64,000 nt of DNA from an uncultured Pelagibacteraceae bacterium. Its GTDB lineage: Bacteria > Pseudomonadota > Alphaproteobacteria > Pelagibacterales > Pelagibacteraceae. Every line of letters starts with the position of its first letter. The first letter of the stretch is position 1. The DNA lies in the NCBI GenBank assembly GCA_902543245.1, contig CACBXQ010000004.1, positions 23,828-87,827 on the forward strand, given 5' to 3'. The position numbers and the translations under genes were made by a program. Positions 8,975 through 18,699 of the stretch are shown here, piece by piece. The notes beneath the pieces were generated by a model. The model was not told where the DNA came from. It did no database searches and saw only the letters and a list, made by a program, of their open reading frames with translations.

Positions 8975-10599
8975 TTTAGCTCCTTAGCCTTTTTTCTTAG
9001 TTCAAATTTTTGGATTTTTCCAGTTGATGTTTTTGGCAGTTCACAAAATTCAATTTTTTTTGGTACTTTAAAATTTGCTAGTGTTTCTTTACAGAAAGAA
9101 ATTAATTCATTCTCTGTAATTGGTTTATCTTTAACCATTTCAATAAATGCACATGGAACTTCACCCCATTTTTCATCAGGTTTTGCGACTACAGCTGCAA
9201 TAGAGACTGATGGATGTTTAGCAAGAGTATTTTCTATTTCAATTGAAGAAATATTTTCTCCTCCAGAAATAATTATATCCTTTGATCTATCTTGTATCTT
9301 TACGTATCCGTCTGGGTGCATCACAGCTAGATCACCGGTATGGAACCATCCACCATTCATAGCTTTATCAGTTGCATCCTTGTCTTTAAAATACCCTTTC
9401 ATAACAACATTTCCACGTATCATTATTTCTCCAATTGTTTTTCCATCTCTTGGAACCTCTTTCATTGTCTTAGGATCCATAATTGTTACACCTTCTGTAT
9501 TTGGGTATCTTACACCTTGTCTTGCTTTGATTTCATTTTGTTTTTCTTCCTCAAATCCATTCCATTCATCATTCCAAGCACATTGAGTTACATGACCATA
9601 AGTTTCTGTTAAACCATAAACGTGCATTACTTCAAAACCTAAACTTTTCATTTTTTTAAAAATTATACTTGGTGGAGGTGCACCTGCAGTAAGAACATAA
9701 ACTTTATTTTTTAATTTTTTTCTATCTGCTTCTGGAGCACCTGTAATCATATTTAATACTATTGGTGCACCACCAAAATGAGTTACATTATATTTGTCAA
9801 TTAATTCAAATATTTTTTTTACGTCAATATTTCTTAAACAAATGGTTCTTCCGTTTAACATCGGCACTGTCCATGGATAGCACCAGCCATTACAATGAAA
9901 CATCGGAACTATAGTTAAAAAATTTAGTCTATTTGGCATATTCCATGCCGTAGCACTTCCAGTCGACATTAAATACGAACCTCTATGATGATAGACCACT
10001 CCTTTTGGATTTCCTGTTGTGCCAGAAGTATAACTTAAAGAAATTGCTTCCCACTCATCATCTGGCATTTTCCACATGTAATCTTCATTTCCAGAGTTTA
10101 AAAATTCTTCATATTCTAGATCACCTATTTTTTCTAACTTAGACTGATCAGCAAATTTATCATTTATATCTATTACAGTAATATTTTTATTTAAAGTTTT
10201 TAATGCTTTTTTAACTTCTGTATGTAGTTGTCTATCAACTACTAATACTTTGGCATCACTGTGTTCTAATATATATGCGATTGTTTTTGCGTCTAATCTA
10301 ATATTAATTGTATTAAGAATTGCACCCGTCATAGGAACTGAGTAATGTGCTTCAAATATCTCTGGGGTATTAAAGGCTAAAAATGAAACTGTATCTCCTT
10401 TTTTAATGCCTATTTTTTCTAATGCACTCGCAAATTTAAGACATCTTTTATAAACTTCGTTCCATGTATATTTTCTATCCTCATAAACAATAGCCTCATA
10501 ATTTGGATAAATATCTTTAGCTCTCTCTAGAAATGACAAAGGTGTTAGAGGTACATAATTAGCTTTATTTTTGTCAAGATTTGTTTCGTAATGACTCAT
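8971..10599 (-). CDS. dmdB: Methylmercaptopropionate-CoA ligase (acyl-CoA synthetase)
   Basis: Activates an acid with ATP and CoA. By context the acid is 3-methylmercaptopropionate, the product of DmdA. The 542 residues hold the AMP-binding signature YTSGTTGNPKG (190-200), the hinge DRSKDIIISGGENISS, TGDLAVMHPDGY, and the catalytic lysine in STGKIQKF near the C terminus. These show the reaction type; substrate identity rests on the neighbouring dmdC and dmdA and on known close relation of DmdB to medium-chain fatty acyl-CoA ligases. It starts 3 bases after dmdC. A general short or medium-chain acyl-CoA ligase is the alternative. Confidence 0.88.
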   Translation of the reverse strand: MSHYETNLDKNKANYVPLTPLSFLERAKDIYPNYEAIVYEDRKYTWNEVYKRCLKFASALEKIGIKKGDTVSFLAFNTPEIFEAHYSVPMTGAILNTINIRLDAKTIAYILEHSDAKVLVVDRQLHTEVKKALKTLNKNITVIDINDKFADQSKLEKIGDLEYEEFLNSGNEDYMWKMPDDEWEAISLSYTSGTTGNPKGVVYHHRGSYLMSTGSATAWNMPNRLNFLTIVPMFHCNGWCYPWTVPMLNGRTICLRNIDVKKIFELIDKYNVTHFGGAPIVLNMITGAPEADRKKLKNKVYVLTAGAPPPSIIFKKMKSLGFEVMHVYGLTETYGHVTQCAWNDEWNGFEEEKQNEIKARQGVRYPNTEGVTIMDPKTMKEVPRDGKTIGEIMIRGNVVMKGYFKDKDATDKAMNGGWFHTGDLAVMHPDGYVKIQDRSKDIIISGGENISSIEIENTLAKHPSVSIAAVVAKPDEKWGEVPCAFIEMVKDKPITENELISFCKETLANFKVPKKIEFCELPKTSTGKIQKFELRKKAKELN

Positions 10600-10602
10600 C
10601 TA

Positions 10603-12366
10603 TTAATTAAATTTAAAATCCATTATATATTTACTACCAGTGCTAGCAGTATCATAATAATTTTCACATTTTGAAAGTACTCTATTAAAAAAGAAATCTG
10701 CAGTTTTAATTTTTTCTCCGTAAAATTTTTTATTTTTATCGTAGTCTTTAAAGCTCACTTCTAAAACTTTTATCCATGCATGTCCTGTAGCAACTAATCC
10801 AAGAACTTTTAAATATTCATTGCAGGCTGCACTTGCATCATCTTTTTCATTTTGAATCTTATCTTTTATCCAATCAGTAAATTTCTTTAAAATATCAATA
10901 CTTTTTGAAATTTTATCAATATAAGGTTTAATTTTTTGATCACTAATATTTAGATCATCATCAATCATAGAGATATACTTTCCAATAATATCCCCATTCC
11001 TATTTACTAATTTTCTAAATACTAAATCAATTGCTTGAACAGAGTTTGTCCCTTCATATATCGGAGTAATTCGATTATCTCTGTATAGCTGTTCAATACC
11101 TAAATCTTTTGTGAAACCGTAACCTCCATGCAATTGCATTGCATCGCTTGTGATTTCCATTCCCATATCAGTAAAGAAAGACTTAACAACTGGCGTCATC
11201 AAAGAGACAAGGTCTGTTGCGTCTTGTCTAACTTGAGCATCGTCATGGTATAAACTTACCTCTATTTGTTGAGCAAGCCAGAAAGATAATGCTCTTTCAC
11301 CTTCTATAATTGACTTCATATTTAATAACGTTTTTTTAATATCTGCATGTTCAATTATAAAATCAGCCCCATTTTTGGACTGACTATTATTGCTTACACC
11401 TTGCTTTCTCTCTTTTGCATAACTTAAGGAATTTTGATAAGCAATTTCAGAAATTCCTAATCCTTGAATTCCAACAACTATTCTTTCCAAATTCATCATA
11501 GTAAACATTGAATTTAAACCCTTATTTTTTGGACCTATCATATATCCTGTTGCTTCATCAAAATTAAGTACACAAGTTGCAGAACCACCTATTCCCATCT
11601 TCTTTTCTAAAGATCCGGTTGAAACACCGTTTCTAGTTCCAACGGAACCATCGCTATTTACAATAAACTTTGGTACCAAAAATAAACTTATTCCTTTTGT
11701 TCCATGTGGAGAATCTGATGCTCTTGCTAGAACTAGATGTATAATATTTTCCGTAAGATCATGATCACCCGATGTGATAAATATTTTTTGGCCACTTATT
11801 TTAAATGTTCCATCATCTTGTTCTACAGCTTTAGTTTTTAATAAACCCAGATCTGTTCCACAAACCGGTTCAGTCAAACACATTGTACCGCTCCATTTAC
11901 CTTCAACCATTTTTGGTAAGTATTTATTTTTTATCTCATCAGTAGCATGATGGTTAATACAATTATAAGCTCCTATTGTTAATTCACTATAAAGTTTAAA
12001 TGCTAAGCTCGCTGATGATAGCATTTCGTCAAAAAAAGCACTGACTGTTTTTGGCATACCTTGCCCACCATATTTTGGATCACATGCTAATGATATCCAT
12101 CCATCTTCGATAAATTTTTTATATGCTTCTTTATATCCTGGTGGTGTTCTAACAACACCATTCTCTAGCACCGCAGGGTTTTCATCTCCAGCTTTTGCCA
12201 ATGGCAATATTAGGTTTTGATTAATTTTAGCTGCCTCTTGCAGTATGTCTTTTACAAGATCTGGTGTTACTTCCTTATATTTATCTAATTCATTATAATT
12301 TTTATTGTTCCTTAAATTTTCAAAAAGGAACATCATATCATCTAATGGAGCTGTATAAGTTGGCAT
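10603..12366 (-). CDS. dmdC: Methylmercaptopropionyl-CoA dehydrogenase (acyl-CoA dehydrogenase family)
   Basis: A 587-residue FAD acyl-CoA dehydrogenase of the long type with an extra C-terminal domain, as DmdC is; it would oxidise methylmercaptopropionyl-CoA to methylthioacryloyl-CoA. Visible are the flavin/substrate segment CLTEPVCGTDLGLLKT, GQKIFITSGDHD, QLHGGYGFTKDLGIEQLYRD and the catalytic-base loop ITPIYEGTNSVQAIDL. It heads the dmd genes, 27 bases after leuB, with no clear promoter in that gap. Assignment to DmdC over other long acyl-CoA dehydrogenases rests on the cluster. Confidence 0.88.
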   Translation of the reverse strand: MPTYTAPLDDMMFLFENLRNNKNYNELDKYKEVTPDLVKDILQEAAKINQNLILPLAKAGDENPAVLENGVVRTPPGYKEAYKKFIEDGWISLACDPKYGGQGMPKTVSAFFDEMLSSASLAFKLYSELTIGAYNCINHHATDEIKNKYLPKMVEGKWSGTMCLTEPVCGTDLGLLKTKAVEQDDGTFKISGQKIFITSGDHDLTENIIHLVLARASDSPHGTKGISLFLVPKFIVNSDGSVGTRNGVSTGSLEKKMGIGGSATCVLNFDEATGYMIGPKNKGLNSMFTMMNLERIVVGIQGLGISEIAYQNSLSYAKERKQGVSNNSQSKNGADFIIEHADIKKTLLNMKSIIEGERALSFWLAQQIEVSLYHDDAQVRQDATDLVSLMTPVVKSFFTDMGMEITSDAMQLHGGYGFTKDLGIEQLYRDNRITPIYEGTNSVQAIDLVFRKLVNRNGDIIGKYISMIDDDLNISDQKIKPYIDKISKSIDILKKFTDWIKDKIQNEKDDASAACNEYLKVLGLVATGHAWIKVLEVSFKDYDKNKKFYGEKIKTADFFFNRVLSKCENYYDTASTGSKYIMDFKFN

Positions 12367-12393
12367 AAGAAATATCTTAGAGTAATTAATAAA

Positions 12394-13500
12394 TTATTTC
12401 AATTTCGAAATTATAGCATCACCCATTTGGCTAGTAGTTACTTCTTTATTTCCCTTAGACATAATGTCTTTTGTTCTAAGACCATCATCTAAGACCGTTT
12501 GGACTGCATTTTCTAAATTTTGAGCTTCTTTATCCATATCAAGCGAATATTTCAATGCCATTCCAAAGCTTAATATTGTAGCTATTGGATTCGCTGCTCC
12601 AGTTCCTGCAATGTCAGGGGCTGATCCATGTATTGGTTCATACATTGCTCTCATTTTACCATCTTTATTTTTGGCTCCTAACGAAGCAGAAGGCAAAAGT
12701 CCTAAAGATCCTGTTAGCATCGATGCTTGATCAGATAGCATATCTCCAAATAAATTATCAGTTACAATTACATCAAATTGCTTTGGGTTTCTAAGTAATT
12801 GCATAGCACAGTTATCTGCTAACATATGATTTAATTCTATATCTTTATATTCTTTATCATGCAAAGTTTGGACCTCTTCTCTCCATAATTGACCTGCTTC
12901 CATTACGTTTGACTTTTCACATGAAGTTACTTTATTAGATCTTTTTTTTGCCAAATCAAAAGCAACCTTAGCAACTCTAATTATTTCACTTGATGTATAA
13001 GTATGTGTATTTATTCCTTTTCTTTCACCATTATCTATTGGTTTAATACCTCTAGGTTCTCCAAAATAAATACCCCCTGTTAATTCTCTTACTATCATAA
13101 TGTCAAGTCCAGACACTATTTCTGGTTTAAGTGTTGATGCATCAACCAATTGTTTAAAACATATTGCAGGTCTTAAATTTGCAAATAATTTTAATTCTTT
13201 TCTTAATTTTAATAATGCTCTTTCAGGTTTTTTTGAAAAATCTAGATTATCCCACTTTGGTCCACCAACTGCACCAAGCATTACAGCTTCACTTTCTAAT
13301 GCTTTATAAAAAACTTCATCAGTAATTGGAGTTCCATGCTTATCATAAGAACAACCTCCAGCAAGATCTTCGTCAATCTCAAAATCAAGAGACTTATTTT
13401 TATTTAACCAATTAATTATCTTCTTAACTTCTTCGATAACTTCAGGGCCAATTCCATCTCCCGGCAAAAGCAAAATTTTCCGTTTTTTTATTTTAATCAT
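12394..13500 (-). CDS. leuB: 3-isopropylmalate dehydrogenase
   Basis: Oxidative decarboxylation of 3-isopropylmalate to 2-oxoisocaproate in leucine synthesis, NAD dependent. The 368 residues contain [11 protein letters not shown] at the N terminus, the substrate arginines in [11 protein letters not shown] and [18 protein letters not shown], and the metal/NAD region [27 protein letters not shown], with [14 protein letters not shown] closing the NAD pocket. It overlaps leuD by 8 bases. The order leuC-leuD-leuB is a normal leucine operon. leuA is not in the window. Confidence 0.97.
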   Translation of the reverse strand: MIKIKKRKILLLPGDGIGPEVIEEVKKIINWLNKNKSLDFEIDEDLAGGCSYDKHGTPITDEVFYKALESEAVMLGAVGGPKWDNLDFSKKPERALLKLRKELKLFANLRPAICFKQLVDASTLKPEIVSGLDIMIVRELTGGIYFGEPRGIKPIDNGERKGINTHTYTSSEIIRVAKVAFDLAKKRSNKVTSCEKSNVMEAGQLWREEVQTLHDKEYKDIELNHMLADNCAMQLLRNPKQFDVIVTDNLFGDMLSDQASMLTGSLGLLPSASLGAKNKDGKMRAMYEPIHGSAPDIAGTGAANPIATILSFGMALKYSLDMDKEAQNLENAVQTVLDDGLRTKDIMSKGNKEVTTSQMGDAIISKLK

Positions 13501-14098
13501 TAAATATCCATGGTTTAGAATTTAAAACTTTATTTTCAAAAGTTTCAATTTTATCTAATTTTTCTAATGATAATGAAATATCATCTAATCCTTCTGTTAA
13601 ACATTTTTTTCTAAATTCTTCTATTTGAAATTTAATTTCTTTATTTCCAAAAATAATTTTTTGCTCTGGTAAGTTAATTGTTATTTCTTCCTTTCTTTTA
13701 GAATATTCAGAAATCTCCTTAATTTCATCGTCTAATAATTTAATTGGTAAAATTCCATTCTTAAAACAATTATTATAGAAAATGTCTGCATAACTTGAAC
13801 TTATTACACAAGTAATACCAAAATCCAAAAGAGCCCAAGGAGCATGTTCTCTCGAAGAACCACAACCAAAATTTTTGCCTGCAATCAATATTTTTGAATT
13901 ATTGTATGGTTCTTTATTTAAAACAAAATCATTAATATCTTTTCCATTGTCGTCATATCTCATTTCAAAAAAAAGATTTTTGCCTAGGCCGGTTCTTTTT
14001 ATTGTCTTAAGAAACTGCTTTGGAATAATCATATCCGTATCAATATTTACTATTGGTAGATGTGCAGGAATGCTCGTTAAAGTATTAAATTTTTTCAT
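13493..14098 (-). CDS. leuD: 3-isopropylmalate dehydratase small subunit
   Basis: Small swivel subunit of isopropylmalate isomerase, which pairs with LeuC to convert 2- to 3-isopropylmalate. The 201-residue sequence shows the conserved [14 protein letters not shown] near residue 18 and the substrate-binding loop [22 protein letters not shown]. It begins 2 bases after leuC and overlaps leuB. Length and motifs are typical. Confidence 0.97.
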   Translation of the reverse strand: MKKFNTLTSIPAHLPIVNIDTDMIIPKQFLKTIKRTGLGKNLFFEMRYDDNGKDINDFVLNKEPYNNSKILIAGKNFGCGSSREHAPWALLDFGITCVISSSYADIFYNNCFKNGILPIKLLDDEIKEISEYSKRKEEITINLPEQKIIFGNKEIKFQIEEFRKKCLTEGLDDISLSLEKLDKIETFENKVLNSKPWIFND

Positions 14099-14100
14099 TT

Positions 14101-15501
14101 TTACTGAAACTTTCTTACGTCATCAAGATTACCAGAAATTGCTGCGGCTGCAGCCATCGCAGGACTTACTAAATGTGTTCTTCCTCCACGACCCTGTCTT
14201 CCCTCAAAATTCCTATTTGAAGTTGATGCACACCTTTCTTGGGGTTTTAACTTATCAGCATTCATTGCCAAACACATTGAACAACCTGGTTCTCTCCAGT
14301 CAAAACCTGACTTTTTAAATATTTTGTCTAACCCTTCTTGCTCTGCTTGTTCTTTAACTAGCCCTGAGCCTGGTACAACCATTGCTTCCACATGATTAGC
14401 AATTTTTCTGTCCTTCAAAATTTTAGCCGCTTCTCTAAGATCTTCAATTCTACCATTTGTACAACTGCCAATAAAAACTTTGTCAATTTTAATATCCTTA
14501 ATTGATGTATTTGGTTCTAAACCCATATATTTTAGAGATCTTTCTATAGAATTCTTTTTATCTAAATCTTTCTCAGTTATTGGATTTGGAACTCTTCCAT
14601 CGATGGAAACTACATCTTGGGGAGATGTTCCCCAAGTGACCATCGGGCTTATACTTTTTGCCTCTAAACTAATCTCTTTATCAAATTTTGCATCTTTATC
14701 AGTTTTTAGATTATTCCAATATTCTAATGCCTTTTCCCAATTTTCTCCCTTTGGAGACATCGGCTTGCCCTTTAAATATTCAAAAATTTTTTGGTCTGGT
14801 TGAATTAGTCCTGCCCTTGCGCCACCCTCTATAGTCATATTACAGATAGTCATTCTCTGTTCAACACTTAAAGAGGAAATTAAGTTTCCTGAATACTCTA
14901 TTACATAGCCAGTTCCTCCAGCTGTACCTATTTTACCAATTATTTGAAGTATCACATCTTTTGATGTAACTCCAATTGGAAGGGTTCCATTTACATTAAT
15001 TCTAAAATTTTTTGATTTTTTTTGAACTAAAGTTTGTGTAGCTAATACATGTTCAACCTCTGATGTTCCTATTCCAAATGCTAATGATCCAAACGCTCCA
15101 TGTGTAGCAGTATGACTATCACCACAAACAATTATTGTTCCTGGCTGTGTAAAGCCTTGCTCTGGACCAATAATATGAACAATTCCTTGTCTTTTATCAT
15201 TCATGCCAAAGATTTTGATTCCAAATTCTTCACAATTTCTATTAAGAGTATCAACTTGAATTTTTGAATCTTCATCGGATATGCCCCTTGATCTATCTGA
15301 AGTTGGCACATTGTGATCAGCAACTGCCAGAGTTAATTTTGGATGCCTAACTTTTCTATTTGATATTCTTAAACCTTCAAATGCTTGAGGACTAGTTACT
15401 TCATGTATAAGATGTCTATCAACGAAAAGCAAAGAAGTGCCATCTTTTTGCTCATGGACTAAATGTTCATTCCAAATTTTATCGTAAATTGTTTTAGGCA
15501 T
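14101..15501 (-). CDS. leuC: 3-isopropylmalate dehydratase large subunit
   Basis: Aconitase-family subunit with the 4Fe-4S cluster for leucine synthesis. In 466 residues the N-terminal [51 protein letters not shown], cluster cysteine in [16 protein letters not shown] and the pair in [11 protein letters not shown] are all present. It follows rplS by 10 bases on the same strand, so leucine genes here are read downstream of translation genes with no room for an attenuator or leader peptide. Confidence 0.97.
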   Translation of the reverse strand: MPKTIYDKIWNEHLVHEQKDGTSLLFVDRHLIHEVTSPQAFEGLRISNRKVRHPKLTLAVADHNVPTSDRSRGISDEDSKIQVDTLNRNCEEFGIKIFGMNDKRQGIVHIIGPEQGFTQPGTIIVCGDSHTATHGAFGSLAFGIGTSEVEHVLATQTLVQKKSKNFRINVNGTLPIGVTSKDVILQIIGKIGTAGGTGYVIEYSGNLISSLSVEQRMTICNMTIEGGARAGLIQPDQKIFEYLKGKPMSPKGENWEKALEYWNNLKTDKDAKFDKEISLEAKSISPMVTWGTSPQDVVSIDGRVPNPITEKDLDKKNSIERSLKYMGLEPNTSIKDIKIDKVFIGSCTNGRIEDLREAAKILKDRKIANHVEAMVVPGSGLVKEQAEQEGLDKIFKKSGFDWREPGCSMCLAMNADKLKPQERCASTSNRNFEGRQGRGGRTHLVSPAMAAAAAISGNLDDVRKFQ

Positions 15502-15511
15502 TTAGAAAAAA

Positions 15512-16045
15512 TTATTTTTTCTGTTCTGAGCTTTCATTTTTTTGCTCATTTTCTATTTTTACGTCTTCTTGAGCATCTACTGCTTGTGTTGCCTCTTTTT
15601 CATTTGGCGGGTCAGCTTCAACAGCTTTAACTACATTTGTCTCTTCAACAACTTCTGGTTTAACCTCTACATCAATACCTATTTTCTTTTTAATTTTCTC
15701 AGCAATTCTTGCAGATTTACCTGTTCTATCTCTTAAATAATATAATTTTGCTCTTTTTACTTTACCTGACCTTATAACCTGAATTGATCCAATGATAGGG
15801 CTATATAGAGCAAAGGTTCTTTCTACACCCTCACCAAAAGATATTTTTCTAACTGTAAAAGATGAATTTAAATCCCTACTTTTTTTTGCAATACAAACAC
15901 CTTCAAAATATTGAATTCTGTCTCTTTTACCCTCAGTTATTCTAACTCCAACTTTTACTATATCTCCAGGAAAAAACTCGGGTATTTTTTTTTCGCTAAT
16001 AATTTTTTTTAAATTTGCTTGATTAATTTCTTCTATATTTTTCAT
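15512..16045 (-). CDS. rplS: 50S ribosomal protein L19 with a long acidic tail
   Basis: Ribosomal protein at the 30S-50S interface. The first 115 or so residues carry the L19 core ([51 protein letters not shown]). About 50 further residues after the core are rich in Glu, Lys, Val, Asn and Gln and have no fold that I recognise; bacterial L19 usually ends near 115-125. I chose the ATG at 16045 (MKNIEEINQ, 177 residues); an in-frame TTG at 16060 would add five residues and is less likely. It follows trmD by 16 bases, the conserved rpsP-trmD-rplS order. Confidence 0.95.
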   Translation of the reverse strand: MKNIEEINQANLKKIISEKKIPEFFPGDIVKVGVRITEGKRDRIQYFEGVCIAKKSRDLNSSFTVRKISFGEGVERTFALYSPIIGSIQVIRSGKVKRAKLYYLRDRTGKSARIAEKIKKKIGIDVEVKPEVVEETNVVKAVEADPPNEKEATQAVDAQEDVKIENEQKNESSEQKK

Positions 16046-16061
16046 TTCTAAGTATATCAAA

Positions 16062-16748
16062 TTAATTCTTTTTATATTTTTGCCACAAATCTGGTCTTCG
16101 GTCGCGTGTTATAGCCTCTGATTGAGATAAACGCCAGTCTTTAATTTTCGCATGATCTCCTGATAAAAGTACCTCTGGAACCGTCATTTCCTCCCAAATT
16201 TGAGGTTTTGTGAACTGTGGATACTCTAAAAGTCCATTTTCAAAACTTTCATCTTCTGTAGAATTTTTATTTCCTAGTATACCTGGTATATATCTTAATA
16301 TTGCATCTAGTATGGCATAAGCAGCTGTTTCCCCTCCAGACAATACAAAATCTCCTATGCTTATTTCCTGTATATTTTTTTTTATCAAAACTCTTTCGTC
16401 GATGCCTTCAAAATGTCCACATAGCAAATTAATGACTTTTTGATTTGATAGATCTTTTGCAATTTCATGATTAAATAATTTTCCTCTAGGACTTAAATAA
16501 ATTATTTTTTCTGATTTTTTAATATTATCCTCAATTGCTCTTGATATGATATCTGGTCTCATCAACATTCCTGATCCACCTCCGTATGGAGTATCGTCGA
16601 CTGTCTTATGCTTATCAGTAGCATAATCTCTTATATTTACTTTTTCTAATTCCCATATTTTTTCTTTCAATGCTTTTCCAAAAAGTCCCTCATTAAATGG
16701 TCCAGGAAAAAGTTCAGGGTACAAAGTAAAAATTCTAGCCTTAAACAT
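16062..16748 (-). CDS. trmD: tRNA (guanine37-N1)-methyltransferase
   Basis: Methylates G37 next to the anticodon using S-adenosylmethionine and prevents +1 frameshifting. The 228 residues show the trefoil-knot SPOUT motifs: [50 protein letters not shown] and the final [14 protein letters not shown]. It is flanked by rpsP (2 bases upstream) and rplS, the usual ribosome-maturation operon. Confidence 0.97.
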   Translation of the reverse strand: MFKARIFTLYPELFPGPFNEGLFGKALKEKIWELEKVNIRDYATDKHKTVDDTPYGGGSGMLMRPDIISRAIEDNIKKSEKIIYLSPRGKLFNHEIAKDLSNQKVINLLCGHFEGIDERVLIKKNIQEISIGDFVLSGGETAAYAILDAILRYIPGILGNKNSTEDESFENGLLEYPQFTKPQIWEEMTVPEVLLSGDHAKIKDWRLSQSEAITRDRRPDLWQKYKKN

Positions 16749-16750
16749 TT

Positions 16751-16875
16751 TTATTTTTTTTCTTCAGCTTTTGGTGCCTCTGCTTTTTTTTCTTCAGCTT
16801 TTGGTGCCTCTGCTTTTTTTTCTTCAGCTTTTTTTTCTTCAGCTTTTGGTTCTTCAGCTTTTTTTTCTTCAGATC
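16751..16875 (-). repeat. 30-base tandem repeat coding the S16 tail
   Basis: On the plus strand the unit TTCAGCTTTTGGTGCCTCTG followed by a run of T and C recurs with 30-base period, then degrades to shorter pieces (TTTTTTTTCTTCAGC alone). It encodes [10 protein letters not shown]. Frame is kept by unit lengths divisible by three, so slippage would lengthen or shorten the tail without breaking the protein. Confidence 0.9.
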
Positions 16876-17185
16876 CCTCTTTTTTTCTTTCTTTTTTAGG
16901 AATAGCTTTTTTAGGATTGTTTCCTCTCTCTGGCATAGGCATCAACTCATTTTCACCTAAAATTCTAGCAACTCTTGTTGTGGGTTTAGCGCCTTGCCCA
17001 AGCCAATATTTTATTCTATCTGGCTCTAATCCTACTCTCTCTTTCTTCTCTTTTGGAAGTAATGGGTTAAAGAAACCTAATTTTTCAATAAATCTTCCAT
17101 CTCTTGCAAATCTACTGTCAGCAACGACAATTTTATAGACTGGCCTTTTTTTTGTTCCACCCATAGATAATCTAAGTTTTAACAT
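16751..17185 (-). CDS. rpsP: 30S ribosomal protein S16 with a repetitive Lys/Ala/Glu tail
   Basis: Assembly protein of the 30S subunit. Residues 1-85 are the S16 core ([45 protein letters not shown]). Residues from about 105 to 144 are a low-complexity tail built of [10 protein letters not shown] and shorter KKAEE units. In DNA the unit is 30 bases and its last copies are essentially identical. Tails on S16 are common in alphaproteobacteria but this one is strikingly regular. It lies 15 bases after ffh. Confidence 0.95.
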   Translation of the reverse strand: MLKLRLSMGGTKKRPVYKIVVADSRFARDGRFIEKLGFFNPLLPKEKKERVGLEPDRIKYWLGQGAKPTTRVARILGENELMPMPERGNNPKKAIPKKERKKEGSEEKKAEEPKAEEKKAEEKKAEAPKAEEKKAEAPKAEEKK

Positions 17186-17200
17186 TTTATTCTCCTTTTA

Positions 17201-18559
17201 TTATTTCATTTGGTTAAAAAGTTCTGGAGGTATTCCTTTATCCGCCAAACCTTGAGTATTTCCTTTAGACATTTTTTTCATCATTTCTGACATCATTTTA
17301 AATTGTTTTAACAATTTATTGATAGTGGCAATGTCTGTGCCTGAGCCATTAGCAATTCTTTTTTTCCGAGAACCATCAATTAACTTTGGATTTTCTCTTT
17401 CCTTTTTGGTCATTGACAATATTACAGCCTCATTCTGAGTTATTATTTTTTCATCTACTCCCGCTTGATCCATTTGAGATTTTATTTTTGATACTCCTGG
17501 TAGAAAAGACATTAAGCCTTCAATGCCTCCCATTTTTTTCATCTGTTTAAGCTGAGATAAATAATCCTCGAGTGTGAATTGACCTTTCTTTAATCTTTCT
17601 TCTGTTTTTTTTAGTTTTTCTTCATCTACATTCTCTGATGCTTTTTCAACAAGAGTAACTATATCTCCCATCCCTAATATTCTATTAGCAATTCTATCTG
17701 GGTAAAAAACTTCTAAATTTTCTACTTTTTCACCTACGCCTAAAAATTTAATTGGGACATCTGCAACATATTTCATACTTAAAGCTGCACCACCCCTTCC
17801 ATCTCCATCTGATCTAGTTAAAATTATTCCAGAAAGATTTACAGTATTTTTAAATTCCTTTGCAACATTTGCAGCAACTTGACCGGTTAAAGAATCGGCA
17901 ACTAATATTGTTTCTGAAGGTTTAATTATATCTTCTATTTGTTTAATTTCATTCATCATCTGTAAATCAATTTGAGTACGTCCAGCGGTATCAAATAATA
18001 TTACTTCGGATCCATTTAAACTTGCTGCACTTAAAGCTCTTCTACAAATATCACTTGGTAGCTGGCCTTCAATTATTGGAAGAGTATTAATATTATTTTG
18101 CTCACCTAACAATTTAAGTTGCTCTTGGGCTGCGGGTCTATATACATCCAAACTTACCATCATTATTTTTTTCTTTTTATTTTTTTCTAAAAATTTTGCT
18201 AATTTTGATGTTGTCGTAGTTTTTCCAGATCCCTGTAAGCCAACTAACATTACAGATACAGGAGGGACTGCATTAAGATTAATTTCTACATTTTTATCAC
18301 CTAGCAATGATACCAGTTCATCATAAACTATTTTAACTACCATCTGTCCTGGTGATGTTGATCTTATAATTTCTTTTCCTAAAGCTTTAGGCTTAACTTT
18401 TTCTATGAAATCTTTTGCAACATCAATTGAGACATCAGCTTCTAGTAATGCTAATCTTATTTCCCTAAGACCTTCATCTACTTGCTTTTCATCTAATGAA
18501 GGAGCTTTTTTTAAAGAAGTAAAAATTCCTTCGAATTTATTTGTCAAATTATCAAACAT
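17201..18559 (-). CDS. ffh: Signal recognition particle protein Ffh (SRP54)
   Basis: GTPase that binds signal sequences and the SRP RNA, delivering ribosomes to FtsY at the membrane. The N domain (1-85) is followed by the G domain with P-loop GLQGSGKTTTTSKLAKFL, DVYRPAA, DTAGR, TRSDGDGRGG, and a methionine-rich M domain ending MSEMMKKMSKGN. I chose ATG at 18559 (MFDNLTNKFEG, 452 residues); an in-frame GTG at 18568 would add MKN. A structured leader lies directly upstream. ftsY, its receptor, is 1 kb away on the other strand after dapF. Confidence 0.97.
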   Translation of the reverse strand: MFDNLTNKFEGIFTSLKKAPSLDEKQVDEGLREIRLALLEADVSIDVAKDFIEKVKPKALGKEIIRSTSPGQMVVKIVYDELVSLLGDKNVEINLNAVPPVSVMLVGLQGSGKTTTTSKLAKFLEKNKKKKIMMVSLDVYRPAAQEQLKLLGEQNNINTLPIIEGQLPSDICRRALSAASLNGSEVILFDTAGRTQIDLQMMNEIKQIEDIIKPSETILVADSLTGQVAANVAKEFKNTVNLSGIILTRSDGDGRGGAALSMKYVADVPIKFLGVGEKVENLEVFYPDRIANRILGMGDIVTLVEKASENVDEEKLKKTEERLKKGQFTLEDYLSQLKQMKKMGGIEGLMSFLPGVSKIKSQMDQAGVDEKIITQNEAVILSMTKKERENPKLIDGSRKKRIANGSGTDIATINKLLKQFKMMSEMMKKMSKGNTQGLADKGIPPELFNQMK

Positions 18560-18565
18560 ATTTTT

Positions 18566-18660
18566 CACCCAGCAGTTAACGCACCAGTGGGCGAACCCTC
18601 GCTAACTGGTGTCGATCTCTTTGTTACCAAAGACACCGCAAAATGCTGTTTTTTGCGGAA
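18566..18660 (-). ncRNA. Structured 5' leader RNA upstream of ffh
   Basis: On the minus strand three hairpins can be drawn in the leader. P1 pairs CCGCAAAA (18651-18658) with TTTTGCGG (18636-18643). P2 pairs GGTGTC (18632-18637) with GACACC (18608-18613), capped by TCTTTG/CAAAGA. P3 pairs CACCAGT (18605-18611) with ACTGGTG (18582-18588), enclosing GCGA-GGGT-TCGC (18591-18602). P2 shares bases with P1 and P3, so not all can form together. The end GGGTG next to the ffh start can instead pair with CACC of P3. The GC content stands out against its surroundings. I recall that a conserved leader before ffh has been proposed in Pelagibacter, but cannot confirm that this is it. It lacks the GGAA-type loop of SRP 4.5S RNA. 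Confidence 0.75.
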
Positions 18661-18670
18661 ACTTGAACAA

Positions 18671-18699
18671 ATTATAATAGAGGTTCAAAAAGTCAATAA
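18671..18699 (-). promoter_or_regulatory. Sigma-70-type promoter for ffh and the long minus-strand gene run
   Basis: Minus strand: a perfect TATAAT at 18676-18671, preceded by TTATTG (18699-18694) at 17 bases or TTGACT (18696-18691) at 14 bases. Transcription would start near 18664, just before the first leader hairpin. It is the only strong promoter seen for the following 18 kb. Confidence 0.7.

Noticed and set aside
9340-9612. Overlapping plus-strand open frames opposite dmdB
   Set aside because: Shadow frames with Phe/Ser/Ile-rich composition from antisense of the dmdB gene.
13875-14318. 147-codon plus-strand open frame opposite leuD and leuC
   Set aside because: Shadow of two clear genes and crosses their junction; composition unlike a protein of this genome.
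16751-16875. CRISPR-like or mobile repeat
   Set aside because: The repeat is in frame, has no unique spacers, and encodes the S16 tail.
18566-18665. SRP 4.5S RNA gene (ffs)
   Set aside because: The conserved GGAA-type apical loop and its symmetric internal loop are absent on both strands, and the element ends directly at the ffh start.
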